A DNA stretch of 64,000 nt from Streptomyces sp. CB01881 (GCF_002953255.1 NZ_CP026498.1:7739366-7803365), one strand, 5' to 3'. Counted from the first letter of the stretch, positions 33,932-43,119 are shown. Notes: a model not told the origin generated them from the sequence alone. Numbers and translations: made by a program.

Positions 33932-35104
33932 ATGACGAACACGGCGAACACGGCGAAGGCCAACGCGACGAAGGCCAACGCAGGGTCGAGCGCCGCAGGG
34001 GCGGACACGCCCACCACGCACGCGACCTCCCTCTTCCAGCCCGCCCGCCTCGGCGCGCTGGAGCTGCCGAACCGCCTGGTGATGGCGCCGATGACCCGCA
34101 CCCGCGCCGCGGCCGACGGCGTCCCTCGGCCGATCATGGCCACCTACTACGCGCAGCGCGCCTCGGCAGGCCTGGCCATCGCCGAGGCCGCCACCCCGAA
34201 CGCCGTCGGCCGGACCTACGCCAACATCCCGGCGATCCACACCGCCGAACACGTCGCCGGGTGGCGGCGCGTGACCGACGCCGTGCACGCGGCGGGCGGC
34301 CGGATGTACCTGCAACTGCAGCACGGCGGCCGGGTCGGTCACCCGGAGAACAGCGGACTGCACCCGGTCGCGCCCTCGCCCGTCGCACTGCCGGAGGCCG
34401 TCCACACGCCGAGCGGCCCCCAGGAAGCGGTGGTGCCGCGGGAGATGACCGTCGCCGAGATCCGCGAGACGGTCGCCGACTTCGCGGCCGCCGCCCGCAA
34501 CGCGGTCGCGGCGGGATTTGCGGGCGTCGAGGTGCACGCGGCCAACGGCTACCTGCTGCACCAGTTCCTGGCCCGGAACACCAACCGGCGCACCGACGCG
34601 TACGGCGGCTCCGTGGCGGGCCGGGTCCGGTTCGTCGTCGAGGTGGTGCGGGCGGTGGCGGAGGCGATCGGCGCCGAGCGGGTGGGGGTGCGGATCTCCC
34701 CGGGCGTGACCGTCAACGGCATCGAGGAGGGCGACACCGAGGAGATCTACCGCGCTCTGCTCGGCGAACTGGCGGGGGAGGGGCTGGCCTACCTGCACGT
34801 GGTCTTCGCCGACCCTCAGTCGCCCCTCTTCCAGGAGATCCGCAAGACCTGGGACGGAGTGCTGATCGGCAACCCGGTGCTCGGCTGGGGCGGGCCGCTC
34901 CCCGACGACGGCGGCCGCTCGGCCGGTGAGCGGCTGCTCGCGGCGGGCGCCGACCTCGTCTCCTACGGCCGCGGTTTCCTCGCCAACCCCGACCTGGTCG
35001 AGCGCCTCCGTACCGGGGCACCGCTCAATCCGGTGCGCGGCGGCCTGATGTACGCGAGCGGCGCCGAGGGGTACACGGACTATCCGGTGCTCGCCGCCGG
35101 GTGA
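33932..35104 (+). CDS. Old Yellow Enzyme-family alkene reductase
   Basis: 390 residues from ATG 33932. FMN-dependent TIM barrel: LFQPARLGALELPNRLVMAPMTRTRA, the substrate-binding VEVHAANGYLLHQFLARNTN and RTDAYGGSVAGRVRF, and VGVRISPG. It reduces activated C=C bonds of enals, enones, nitro-olefins or nitrate esters with NAD(P)H. The first 30 residues are an Ala/Thr/Asn-rich extension absent from most homologues. The message appears leaderless. It is divergent from its probable MerR activator. Confidence 0.93.
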   Translation: MTNTANTAKANATKANAGSSAAGADTPTTHATSLFQPARLGALELPNRLVMAPMTRTRAAADGVPRPIMATYYAQRASAGLAIAEAATPNAVGRTYANIPAIHTAEHVAGWRRVTDAVHAAGGRMYLQLQHGGRVGHPENSGLHPVAPSPVALPEAVHTPSGPQEAVVPREMTVAEIRETVADFAAAARNAVAAGFAGVEVHAANGYLLHQFLARNTNRRTDAYGGSVAGRVRFVVEVVRAVAEAIGAERVGVRISPGVTVNGIEEGDTEEIYRALLGELAGEGLAYLHVVFADPQSPLFQEIRKTWDGVLIGNPVLGWGGPLPDDGGRSAGERLLAAGADLVSYGRGFLANPDLVERLRTGAPLNPVRGGLMYASGAEGYTDYPVLAAG

Positions 35105-35209
35105 GCCGTCGCAGCTCACCGGCGCCATGCGGTCCGGGGCGGTGGCACGCCGTGACGGCTTTGCCGGGGCCGTCGCGCGTCGAGGGGTGCGGCATGCCAT
35201 GATCCCTGC

Positions 35210-35704
35210 ATGGGTTCCAACGTTTACTTCGACATCACCATCAACGACGAGCCGGCGGGCCGGATCGTCTTCAAGCTCTTCGACGACGTCGTCCCGAAGA
35301 CCGCCCAGAACTTCCGCGAGCTGGCCACCGGCCAGCACGGCTTCGGCTACAAGGGCTCGTCCTTCCACCGGGTGATCCCGGGCTTCATGCTGCAGGGCGG
35401 TGACTTCACCCGCGGTGACGGCACCGGCGGCAAGAGCATCTACGGCGAGAAGTTCGCGGACGAGAACTTCCAGCTCAAGCACACCAAGCCGGGCCAGCTG
35501 TCGATGGCCAACGCCGGCCGCAACACCAACGGCTCGCAGTTCTTCATCACCACCATCGTGACCGACTGGCTGGACGGCAAGCACGTCGTCTTCGGCGAGG
35601 TCGTCGAGAACCTGGACCTGGTGACGAAGATCGAGTCGCTCGGCTCGCAGAGCGGCCGCACCAAGGCGAAGATCACCATCGCCGACTCGGGCATCGTGGA
35701 GTAG
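35210..35704 (+). CDS. Cyclophilin-type peptidyl-prolyl cis-trans isomerase
   Basis: 164 residues, a single cyclophilin domain filling the protein, cytoplasmic. Catalytic-site blocks: SSFHRVIPGFMLQGGDFTRGDGTGG (in two parts), LSMANAGRNTNGSQFFITT and WLDGKHVVFGEV. The pattern is closer to eukaryotic cyclophilin A than to short bacterial PpiB, as known for streptomycetes, and the KxVVFG Trp/Phe region predicts cyclosporin sensitivity (inference). It has its own hairpin terminator. Confidence 0.95.
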   Translation: MGSNVYFDITINDEPAGRIVFKLFDDVVPKTAQNFRELATGQHGFGYKGSSFHRVIPGFMLQGGDFTRGDGTGGKSIYGEKFADENFQLKHTKPGQLSMANAGRNTNGSQFFITTIVTDWLDGKHVVFGEVVENLDLVTKIESLGSQSGRTKAKITIADSGIVE

Positions 35705-35727
35705 TCCAGCCCCTCCCGAGGCGCTGT

Positions 35728-35762
35728 GGAGCAGGACGTCGGCCCGGCCGACTTCCTGCTCC
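35728..35762 (+). terminator. Terminator after cyclophilin
   Basis: GGAGCAGGA (35728-35736) pairs with TCCTGCTCC (35754-35762), and GTCGG with CCGAC inside it, leaving one mismatch and a 5-base loop. It begins 23 bases after the cyclophilin stop. Confidence 0.75.
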
Positions 35763-35883
35763 TCGCCGTTTCCGGGCCCGGCCGCTCCGGCCCCCTGCGG
35801 CTCCTGCCACTCCGGCTCCGGCCACCACCCCGATGGCCCTAGGACCAAGGACCGATGGCCGCCCGGCGCCCCGGCGCGCTGGA

Positions 35884-36696
35884 ATGGGCGGCGTGGACCG
35901 TCCCCCGGCACTCGACGACCTCACCGGCGCGCAGGTGGACGCCTACCTGGCCCGGCTCGGCCTGCCCGCACCCGAGCGGCCCTCGGCGGCCGCGCTCGCG
36001 GAGCTTCAGCGCGCGCACCTGGACGCCGTGCCGTTCGAGAACCTGAGCGTGCACCTCGGTGAGCCCGTGGTGCTCGGGACCGGCGCGCTGTTCGAGAAGC
36101 TCGTCACCCGGCGCCGCGGCGGCTTCTGCTACGAACTCAACGGCGCCTTCGCCGCCCTGCTGCGCGCACTCGGCTACCGGGTGAGCCTGCTCGGCGCACG
36201 CGTCCTCGACGGGGGCCGGCCGGGCCCGCCGTTCGACCACCTCGCCCTGCGGGTGGACCTGGACCGGCCGTGGCTGGTCGACGTCGGCTTCGGCAGGTTC
36301 AGCCGGTTCCCGCTGCAGCTGGACGAGCGCGGTCAACAGCCGGACCCGGCAGGCGAGTTCACCCTCGTCCCGTACGGCGCCGACGAGCTCGACGTGCGGA
36401 TGGGCGGCGAGCCGCAGTACCGGCTCGGCCTGCGCCCCTACGAGCTGGCCGACTTCGTGCCGACCTGCTGGTGGCAGGCCACCTCGCCGGACTCGCACTT
36501 CACCCGCTCGGCCACCTGCTCGCTGCCGGCCCCGGACGGCGGCCGGGTGACCCTCAGTGGCACCCGCCTGATCCGCACCGCCGTCGACGGCGGGCGCACC
36601 GAGGAACTCCTCGACGGGGCAGGGACGCTGGCCGCCTACCGCTCGCTCTTCGGCATCACGCTGGACCGCCTGCCCACGGTCCTGCACCCGCAGTAG
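35884..36696 (+). CDS. Arylamine N-acetyltransferase
   Basis: 270 residues from ATG 35884. Transfers acetyl from acetyl-CoA to arylamines or hydrazines via a Cys-His-Asp triad: Cys82 in RRRGGFCYELNGAF, His119 in PPFDHLALRV and Asp133 in LVDVGFG. The N-terminal VPFENLSVHLGEP block is also standard. The longer frame from 35833 only adds a low-complexity Arg/Pro stretch. It has a single-gene context. Confidence 0.93.
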   Translation: MGGVDRPPALDDLTGAQVDAYLARLGLPAPERPSAAALAELQRAHLDAVPFENLSVHLGEPVVLGTGALFEKLVTRRRGGFCYELNGAFAALLRALGYRVSLLGARVLDGGRPGPPFDHLALRVDLDRPWLVDVGFGRFSRFPLQLDERGQQPDPAGEFTLVPYGADELDVRMGGEPQYRLGLRPYELADFVPTCWWQATSPDSHFTRSATCSLPAPDGGRVTLSGTRLIRTAVDGGRTEELLDGAGTLAAYRSLFGITLDRLPTVLHPQ

Positions 36697-36725
36697 CCGG
36701 AGCGGGCAGCCGCACAGGAAGTCGG

Positions 36726-36756
36726 CCGGCCCCGGCCCGATCCCGGCGGGGGCCGG
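36726..36756 (+). terminator. Weak hairpin after the N-acetyltransferase
   Basis: CCGGCCCC (36726-36733) and GGGGCCGG (36749-36756) form an 8-bp stem with a 15-base loop between convergent genes. Confidence 0.4.
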
Positions 36757-36899
36757 AACCTCCGCCCCGTGGAACGCGAGCGCCTCCTGGACCGGGCGGC
36801 CCAGGAGGCGGTGGCGACGGCGGTGGGCCGGCGCGGTGACGAGTGACGTCTCCCCCGCTGCGTCGACGGCGTCATGCCACGTCGCGGACGGTCACGGGG

Positions 36900-38318
36900 T
36901 CACTTCGTGTCCGGCACGGCGGTGTCGTTCTTGAACGCGTCGAAGACCTGCTTGGCCTTGGCGGCGTCCCACTTGACCGCCGACTCGCCGGTGCTGGTCT
37001 TGAAGTCGGGGTTGGCGATCGGGACGGTGATGCTCTTGCCGCCGCCGCCGTTGACGTCCTTCATCGCGAGGAAGAGCGAGCCGAGGTCGGTCAGGCCGGC
37101 GTCCTCGTCGACGATCAGGGTGCCGAGGCCGGAGTCCACCAGCGGGTAGAAGGTGAACGGGTTCAGCAGGGTGGCGGGCGAGGCGGCCTGCTTGGCCAGC
37201 GCGCCGAGGAACTTCTGCTGGTTGCGCATCCGGCCGAGGTCCTGGTCGGCCATCTGGTGGCGCTGGCGGACGAAGGCGAGGGCCTGGGTGCCGGTGAGGC
37301 TCTGGCAGCCCGCCTTGAGGTCGAGGCCGGAGTCCTTGTCCTTGACGTCCTGCTCGATGCACATGTCCACGCCGCCGACCGAGTCGACGATGCCGACGAA
37401 CCCGGCGAAGCCGATCTCGGCGTAGTGGTCGATGCGGATGCCGGTGTTCAGCTCGACGGTCTGGGCGAGCAGCTTGCCGCCACCCGCCGCGAAGGCCGAG
37501 TTGATCTTCGAGCTGGTGGCCTTGACGGTCTTCCCGTTGTCGCCCGGGTGCTCGGGGATCGGCACCCAGGAGTCGCGCGGGATGCTCATCAGGGTGTTCC
37601 CGTTGTCCCCGATGTGCAGGATCATCATGGAGTCGCTGCGCTTGCCGCCCGCGTGGCCGGTGTGCAGGTCCTCCTCCTGGGAGTCGGAGAGGCCGTTGCG
37701 GCTGTCGGAGCCGACGATCAGCCAGTTGGTGCCCTTTCCGGCGGCCGGGCGGCCCGGGTAGTCGGTGAGCACGTTCTCGTGGTTGAGCTTGGAGCCGGCC
37801 CAGAACCAGGTCGAGACGGCGGTCAGCATCATCGCGATCAGGACGCCGAACACCGACCACTTGACGATCCGGCGTCGCGGCCAGCGCGAGGAGCGGGCGG
37901 CGGAGGGCGGCTGGGTGCCGCCCGGGGCTATCGGCCCGCCAGGACCGCCGGGCCCACCCGACCCACCCGACCCACCCGGCCCGCCGGGAGCCCCGGGGCC
38001 ATTGGGCGCCCCCGGTCCCTGCGCCGGCACCCCGGGCCGCGCCCCCGGCTGCCCGTACGGCTGCGGCTGTCCGTAGCCCTGGGCCGGCCCGGAGCCGGGG
38101 GCCTGCCCGGGAGCCGGCGCCTGCCCGCCGGACGGCTGCCCGTACTCCTGCGGCTGCCGCGGCGCCGGGGCCCCCGGCCCGCGCGGGTTCAGCGAAGCCG
38201 GCAGCGGCGGCTCGGCCGCCGCACCGCCGCCGCTGCGCCCGTACGCACCGCCGCCGCCGTTGCCGCCGCCGTACGGGTTCCCGCCGCCGCCCGGGCGGCC
38301 CTCCTGCCACGTGTTCAT
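36900..38318 (-). CDS. LytR-CpsA-Psr (LCP) family cell-wall glycopolymer ligase (1 of 4)
   Basis: 472 residues. Residues 1-150 are a cytoplasmic Gly/Pro/Gln-rich tail, followed by a membrane helix (WSVFGVLIAMMLTAVSTWFW) and an extracellular LCP domain from about 205 to 440. LCP blocks: NWLIVGSDSRNG, DSMMILHIGDNGNTLMSIPRDSWV, AFAAGGGKLLAQTVELNTGI, IDHYAEIGFAGFVGIVDSVGGVDMC and FVRQRHQMADQDLGRMRNQQ. LCP enzymes move lipid-linked teichoic-type polymers onto peptidoglycan. No LytR_C domain is present. The ATG has no ribosome site and may be leaderless. Confidence 0.94.
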   Translation of the reverse strand: MNTWQEGRPGGGGNPYGGGNGGGGAYGRSGGGAAAEPPLPASLNPRGPGAPAPRQPQEYGQPSGGQAPAPGQAPGSGPAQGYGQPQPYGQPGARPGVPAQGPGAPNGPGAPGGPGGSGGSGGPGGPGGPIAPGGTQPPSAARSSRWPRRRIVKWSVFGVLIAMMLTAVSTWFWAGSKLNHENVLTDYPGRPAAGKGTNWLIVGSDSRNGLSDSQEEDLHTGHAGGKRSDSMMILHIGDNGNTLMSIPRDSWVPIPEHPGDNGKTVKATSSKINSAFAAGGGKLLAQTVELNTGIRIDHYAEIGFAGFVGIVDSVGGVDMCIEQDVKDKDSGLDLKAGCQSLTGTQALAFVRQRHQMADQDLGRMRNQQKFLGALAKQAASPATLLNPFTFYPLVDSGLGTLIVDEDAGLTDLGSLFLAMKDVNGGGGKSITVPIANPDFKTSTGESAVKWDAAKAKQVFDAFKNDTAVPDTK

Positions 38319-38557
38319 GTGGGAGAGGATGCCCGACGCCGGGTGCGGTGACTCCCCCCGGGGCCCTCACCAGGCCCCTTGTAGCAGTTTTGATGCACGT
38401 GCCGGATCGTTCCGCCGCAACTTCGCGCGGGGGCGTACCCGGGGGCCGCACCCGGTGTGCGGCCGCCCCCGCCGCGTCTCACCATCCGTCTCACCCGGTG
38501 TTCACCAGCCGGAACGATCCTTGACCGGCCGGAACGCTGCGTGTTTGCATGACTGCC
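38319..38557. promoter_or_regulatory. Divergent region between LCP 1 and the FMN-reductase leader peptide
   Basis: Holds a 6-bp stem hairpin (38360-38378), two copies of CCGGAACG around 38508-38536 and, at the right end, the leader-peptide promoter TTGACC (38521-38526), an 18-base spacer and TTGCAT (38545-38550). No other gene is seen. Confidence 0.45.
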
Positions 38558-38635
38558 ATGGATCAGCGATGGACTCTCACGCGTCGGCGGCACGTCGACC
38601 TTCAGCGTGTGTCCTGTTCGCTCTGTCGTGGCTGA
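38558..38635 (+). CDS. Leader peptide with two Cys codons, candidate attenuator of the FMN reductase
   Basis: 25 residues. The core is LTRRRHVDLQRVSCSLCR, a pattern (R-R-H-V-D-L-x-R-V-S, then C-R) that I recognise from short leader peptides placed before sulfur-assimilation genes in actinomycetes. Two TGT Cys codons occur in the last six codons. The ATG lies 7 bases after the -10 box and has no ribosome site, so translation would start at the 5' end of the message. The FMN-reductase start is 151 bases downstream. I infer that slow translation of the Cys codons at low cysteine changes expression of the reductase. Confidence 0.75.
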   Translation: MDQRWTLTRRRHVDLQRVSCSLCRG

Positions 38636-38786
38636 CGCGCGCCCGTCGAACCCTCTCCATTCCCCCTCCGCGCCGCACCTTCCCGCGCCGCTCCCCGTTC
38701 CTGCGCACCGTGGTCCGCCGCCGCCCGCGCGGCGCGCGCCCTGCTGCGGCAGCGCCGTCCCCGCTTCCCGCCCAGAGGTGAACCCC

Positions 38787-39341
38787 ATGGCCACCGTCCT
38801 GTCCGTCTCCGGCTCCCCGTCCGCGACCTCCCGCACCACCCGCCTGCTGCGCCACGTCGACGCGCGGCTCGAAGCCCACGGCCACCACGTCGTCCCCTTC
38901 GAGGCGCGCAGCCTGCCCGCGCACGCCCTGCTCTCGGCGGACTTCTCCCACCCCGAGATCGTCGCCGCCGCGGAGCTGTTCGCCCGGGCGGACGGGATCG
39001 TCATCGGCACCCCCGTCTACAAGGCCGCCTACTCGGGCCTGCTGAAGACCCTGCTGGACGTGCTCCCGCAGTACGCGCTGACCGGCAAGGCCGTCCTGCC
39101 GCTGGCCACGGGCGGCTCCACCGCGCACGTGCTGGCGGTGGACTACGCGCTGCGCCCGGTGCTCAGCTCGATGGGCGCCGGCCACATCACCCAGGGCTGG
39201 TTCGTGCTCGACCGCCACATCACCGTCCGGGAGGACGGCGGCACGGTGATCGAGCGCGAGACGGACGTCCTGCTGACGCCGGTGGTCGACGCCTTCGCGG
39301 CCGCGCTGGAGCGGCTCGCCGCGCCGGCGCTCACCTGCTGA
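38787..39341 (+). CDS. NADPH-dependent FMN reductase (SsuE/MsuE-like)
   Basis: 184 residues from ATG 38787 with AGAGG upstream. Flavodoxin fold with phosphate loop SVSGSPSATSRTTRLLRHV and the SsuE block DGIVIGTPVYKAAYSGLLKTLLDVLP. It supplies FMNH2 to a two-component monooxygenase, typically the alkanesulfonate or methanesulfonate desulfonation system used when sulfate or cysteine is scarce. No monooxygenase partner is in the window. The Cys-codon leader upstream fits a sulfur-starvation role. Confidence 0.9.
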   Translation: MATVLSVSGSPSATSRTTRLLRHVDARLEAHGHHVVPFEARSLPAHALLSADFSHPEIVAAAELFARADGIVIGTPVYKAAYSGLLKTLLDVLPQYALTGKAVLPLATGGSTAHVLAVDYALRPVLSSMGAGHITQGWFVLDRHITVREDGGTVIERETDVLLTPVVDAFAAALERLAAPALTC

Positions 39342-39663
39342 CGGGCCGTCGGGAACGGTCCCGCGCGGGCCGACCCCGAGACGGGTGGCGGCGACCCCTA
39401 GGGGGAGGGGTGCCGCGCCCCGTACAACTACGGTTGAGGCGCTTCATACCGGCGGATGACGAGCGATCGCGCCGCCGCTCCTAACGTGGATCACATCCCC
39501 GCTCGTGCGGACCGGGGCCCAGGTTCCCCGGAACCGGGGCCTGGGTGCATCTGGAGGGTGGGGCTAACTCCCGGTCGAGGACTACGTCCTGCACCCTGTC
39601 GCAGCACAGGTCGCAGCGACAAGGCTGGGGGCAACGGGTGGGCCCACTTCTTAGGAGACTCCA
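39342..39663 (+). promoter_or_regulatory. 322-bp region upstream of the ABC exporter
   Basis: No gene is seen. CCCAGGTTCC (39518-39527) and GGGGCCTGGG (39536-39545) form a hairpin with two G-T wobbles. TGTCGC (39597-39602) and GCGACA (39616-39621) are inverted arms around a second inverted pair, CCTGT/ACAGG, and TCGCAGC is repeated directly at 39599 and 39611. These overlapping repeats are candidate operators. A good ribosome site (AGGAG) ends the region. Confidence 0.4.
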
Positions 39664-40449
39664 GTGACGACGGCAGCAGCCGTGTACGACCCCCAGCTTC
39701 CCGGCGGCTCGGCCGCCGTCGCGGCCTCGGCACGTCAGGTGACCAAGGCCTACGGCACCGGCGAGACCAGGGTCACCGCGCTGGACGCGGTGGACGTGGA
39801 CATCCAGCGCGGCCGCTTCACCGCGATCATGGGCCCCTCGGGCTCCGGCAAGTCGACCCTGATGCACTGCCTGGCGGGCCTGGACACCGTCACCGAGGGC
39901 CGGATCTGGATCGGCGACACCGAGATCACCGGCCTGAAGGACAAGCAGCTCACCAGGCTGCGCCGGGACAAGATCGGCTTCATCTTCCAGGCGTTCAACC
40001 TGCTCCCGACGCTGAACGCGCTGGAGAACATCACGCTCCCGATGGACATCGCCGGCCGCAGGCCGGACGCCGCCTGGCTGGACCAGGTGGTCGAGACCGT
40101 CGGCCTCGCCGACCGCCTCAAGCACCGCCCCACCCAGCTCTCCGGCGGCCAGCAGCAGCGCGTCGCGGTGGCCCGGGCGCTGGCCGCCCGCCCCGAGATC
40201 ATCTTCGGGGACGAGCCCACCGGGAACCTCGACTCCCGTTCCGGCGCCGAGGTGCTGACCTTCCTGCGCCGCTCGGTGGACGAGCTGGGCCAGACCATCG
40301 TGATGGTCACCCACGACCCGGTCGCCGCCGGCTACGCGGACCGCGTGCTCTTCCTCGCCGACGGCGTGATCGTCGACGAGATGCACGCCCCCACCGCCGA
40401 CTCCGTCCTCGAACGCATGCGCCGTTTCGACGGCAAGCGCACCAGCTGA
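39664..40449 (+). CDS. MacB/LolD-type ABC transporter ATP-binding protein
   Basis: 261 residues, GTG start with AGGAG upstream. Walker A GPSGSGKST (57-65), Q-loop in FIFQAFNLLPTLNALEN, signature LSGGQQQRVAVARAL, Walker B IIFGDEPTGNLDS and the H-loop MVTHDPVAA. It powers the FtsX-like permease encoded 18 bases downstream. MacB-type systems are mechanotransmission exporters or extractors acting at the membrane surface. The substrate is not evident; a role in envelope stress or lipoprotein/antibiotic export is possible. Confidence 0.94.
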   Translation: MTTAAAVYDPQLPGGSAAVAASARQVTKAYGTGETRVTALDAVDVDIQRGRFTAIMGPSGSGKSTLMHCLAGLDTVTEGRIWIGDTEITGLKDKQLTRLRRDKIGFIFQAFNLLPTLNALENITLPMDIAGRRPDAAWLDQVVETVGLADRLKHRPTQLSGGQQQRVAVARALAARPEIIFGDEPTGNLDSRSGAEVLTFLRRSVDELGQTIVMVTHDPVAAGYADRVLFLADGVIVDEMHAPTADSVLERMRRFDGKRTS

Positions 40450-40467
40450 GCGGGCGGGCACAGGACC

Positions 40468-43032
40468 ATGCTGCTCAAGACGTCACTGAGGACCTTCTTC
40501 GCCCACAAGGGGCGGATGGTGCTCTCCCTGATCGCGGTCGTGCTGTCGGTCGCGTTCGTGTCCGGCACCCTGGTGTTCTCCAACACCGCCACCAGCACCT
40601 TCGACAAGCTCTTCGCCGCCACGGCCTCCGACCTCTCCGTCCAGCCGCCCAAGCCGGACAACGGCGACGACGACCAGCGCGACAAGACCCCGACGCTGCC
40701 GGCGGACACCGCGCAGAAGGTGGCCGCGACCGCCGGTGTGAAGACGGCCGTCGGCCAGGTGATGGTCGCCAACGCGACCCTGGTCAACCCGGCCACCAAC
40801 AAGGTGGTCGGCCCGACCAGCGGCGCCCCCACCCTGACCGGCAACTGGACGGACACCCCGCGCAACGCGGTGGAGATCACCTCCGGCCACGTGCCGCAGG
40901 GCCCGGGCGACGTGGTGCTCGACGCCGACACCGTGAAGAAGTCCAAGCTCGGCCTCGGCGCCGGGCTGCGGGTGATCACCGCGGACGGCAAGCACGACTT
41001 CACCATCGTGGGCATCGCCTCCTTCAAGACCACCAACCCGGGCGCGGCGCTGGCCTTCCTGGACACCGCCACCGCCCAGCAGGTGCTGCTGGGCGAGACC
41101 GCCTTCACCTCGGTCGAGGCGTTCGGCGACGGCAGCCGCGGCAACGACCAGCTCAAGGCCGACCTGCTCGGCAAGCTGGGCGGCGGCTACCAGGCCAAGA
41201 CGGCCGCCGAGCAGAAGGAGGAGAACGACAAGAGCGTCGGTGCCGGGCTCGACTTCATGAAGTACGCGATGCTCGGCTTCGGCGGCATATCGCTGCTGGT
41301 CGGCGGCTTCCTGATCATCAACACCTTCTCGATGCTGGTCGCCCAGCGCACCCGCGAGATCGGGCTGCTGCGCGCCATCGGCGGCAGCCGCAGCCAGGTG
41401 AACCGCTCGGTGCTGGTCGAGGCACTGATCCTCGGCGTCCTCGGTTCGACGCTCGGCATCGGGGCGGGCGTCGGCCTGGCGGTCGGCCTGATCAAGCTGA
41501 TGAACGCCGTCGGGATGAACCTCAACGCCGGAGACCTCCAGATCGGGCTGAACGTGCCGGTCGCCGCCTACTCGGTCGGCATCCTGGTCACCGTGGCGGC
41601 CGCCTGGATCCCGGCCCGCCGGGCCAGCCGGATCGCCCCGATCGCGGCCCTGCGCGACCACGGCACCCCGGCCGAGGGGCGCTCCAACATCGTCCGCACG
41701 ATCGTCGGCCTGGTGCTGACCGCGGGCGGTGCCGGCCTCCTGGTGCTGGCCGCCGGCGCCGACAAGGCCGGTACCGGCGGCAAGCTCCTCGGTCTCGGCG
41801 TGCTGCTCAGCCTGGTCGGCTTCGTGGTGCTCGGCCCGCTGCTGGCCACCACCGTGGTCCGCGTGCTCGGTGCGCTGCTCCCGGCCCTGTTCGGCCCGTC
41901 CGGCAAGCTCGCCCAGCGCAACGCGGCCCGCAACCCGCGCCGCACGGGTGCCACCGCCGCCGCGCTGATGATCGGTCTCGCGCTGGTGATCGGCGCCTCG
42001 GTGTTCACCAACTCGGCGACCAAGTCGACCAACGCGCAGATCGACAAGAACGTCGGCGCCGACTACACGGTCGACGGCGGCCGCACGGGCCTCAGCCCGG
42101 AGATCATCGCCGCCGTCAAGGCGGCCCCCGGCCTGGCGCACGTCACCGAGGAGAAGTACCTGAGCGGTGCGGCCATCGTGACGGCGGACGGTGCCGGCAC
42201 CAAGGGGATCGCGGCGGTCTCCGGCACCTTCACCGACGACTTCTCGCTGCCGGCCGCATCCGGCGGCCCCGACTTCCTCAAGCAGGGCGGGCTGGCGGTC
42301 GGTCAGGACTTCGCCAAGGACCACAACGTCAAGGTCGGCGACACCGTCAAGATCGACTACGGCAAGGGCCACACCCAGTCGGTGCCGGTCGGCATGATCA
42401 TCGGGAAGGGCAACTCGCTCTTCAACGGCGCCTCCTTCATCGGGATCGACACCGTCGCCAAGGCCGTCCCGGCGGCCGAGCAGCCGACGACCGGGCAGCT
42501 GTACGCCAAGGCGGCCCCGGGGGCGGACGTCGCGAAGACGCTCACCGCCGTGCAGGACGCGGTCAAGGAGTACCCGCAGGTCCAGGTCGTGGACAAGGCC
42601 GGCTACAAGGAGATCGTCCAGAGCCAGATCAACACCCTGCTCTACCTGATCTACGGCCTGCTCGGCGTGGCGATCGTGGTCGCGGTGCTCGGCGTGGTCA
42701 ACACCCTGGCGCTCTCGGTGGTCGAGCGGACCCGCGAGATCGGCCTGCTGCGGGCGATCGGGATCTCCCGGCGCCAGCTGCGCCGGATGATCCGGCTGGA
42801 GTCCGTGGTGATCGCCCTGTTCGGCGCGGTCCTCGGCACCGGCCTCGGCCTGGCCTGGGGCATCACCGCCCAGCAGGTCCTGAAGGAGAACGGGCTGGAG
42901 TCGCTGGCCGTCCCGACCGGCACGATCATCGGCACGCTGATCGCCGCGGTGGTCATCGGCCTGCTGGCCGCCCTCGTCCCGGCCTTCCGGGCCGGCCGGA
43001 TGAACGTCCTCGCGGCGATCGCGACGGACTGA
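40468..43032 (+). CDS. FtsX/MacB-like ABC transporter permease
   Basis: 854 residues. A first membrane helix lies near residues 17-37, followed by an extracellular MacB_PCD-like domain, then an FtsX domain with three helices around 265-400, two more hydrophobic stretches, a second extracellular domain about 520-700 and a second FtsX domain at the C-terminus (QRTREIGLLRAIGGSRSQV and VERTREIGLLRAIGISRRQL are the paired coupling motifs). The duplicated layout lets one polypeptide pair with an ATPase dimer. It forms one operon with the ATP-binding gene. Confidence 0.94.
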   Translation: MLLKTSLRTFFAHKGRMVLSLIAVVLSVAFVSGTLVFSNTATSTFDKLFAATASDLSVQPPKPDNGDDDQRDKTPTLPADTAQKVAATAGVKTAVGQVMVANATLVNPATNKVVGPTSGAPTLTGNWTDTPRNAVEITSGHVPQGPGDVVLDADTVKKSKLGLGAGLRVITADGKHDFTIVGIASFKTTNPGAALAFLDTATAQQVLLGETAFTSVEAFGDGSRGNDQLKADLLGKLGGGYQAKTAAEQKEENDKSVGAGLDFMKYAMLGFGGISLLVGGFLIINTFSMLVAQRTREIGLLRAIGGSRSQVNRSVLVEALILGVLGSTLGIGAGVGLAVGLIKLMNAVGMNLNAGDLQIGLNVPVAAYSVGILVTVAAAWIPARRASRIAPIAALRDHGTPAEGRSNIVRTIVGLVLTAGGAGLLVLAAGADKAGTGGKLLGLGVLLSLVGFVVLGPLLATTVVRVLGALLPALFGPSGKLAQRNAARNPRRTGATAAALMIGLALVIGASVFTNSATKSTNAQIDKNVGADYTVDGGRTGLSPEIIAAVKAAPGLAHVTEEKYLSGAAIVTADGAGTKGIAAVSGTFTDDFSLPAASGGPDFLKQGGLAVGQDFAKDHNVKVGDTVKIDYGKGHTQSVPVGMIIGKGNSLFNGASFIGIDTVAKAVPAAEQPTTGQLYAKAAPGADVAKTLTAVQDAVKEYPQVQVVDKAGYKEIVQSQINTLLYLIYGLLGVAIVVAVLGVVNTLALSVVERTREIGLLRAIGISRRQLRRMIRLESVVIALFGAVLGTGLGLAWGITAQQVLKENGLESLAVPTGTIIGTLIAAVVIGLLAALVPAFRAGRMNVLAAIATD

Positions 43033-43057
43033 GCCCCCGGATCGGGGGACCGGGGGA

Positions 43058-43097
43058 CGGCAGGGGCCGGGTGCGCGACAGCACCCGGCCCCTGCCG
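43058..43097. terminator. Bidirectional terminator between the ABC permease and LCP 2
   Basis: A perfect 17-bp stem (43058-43074 with 43081-43097) and a 6-base loop, between convergent genes. Confidence 0.85.
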
Positions 43098-43119
43098 CGT
43101 ACCCGGCCCGGGCGTGCGG

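Noticed and set aside
36769..36846. 25-codon frame after the arylamine N-acetyltransferase
   Set aside because: No ribosome site, Arg/Ala-rich composition, and no recognised leader pattern.
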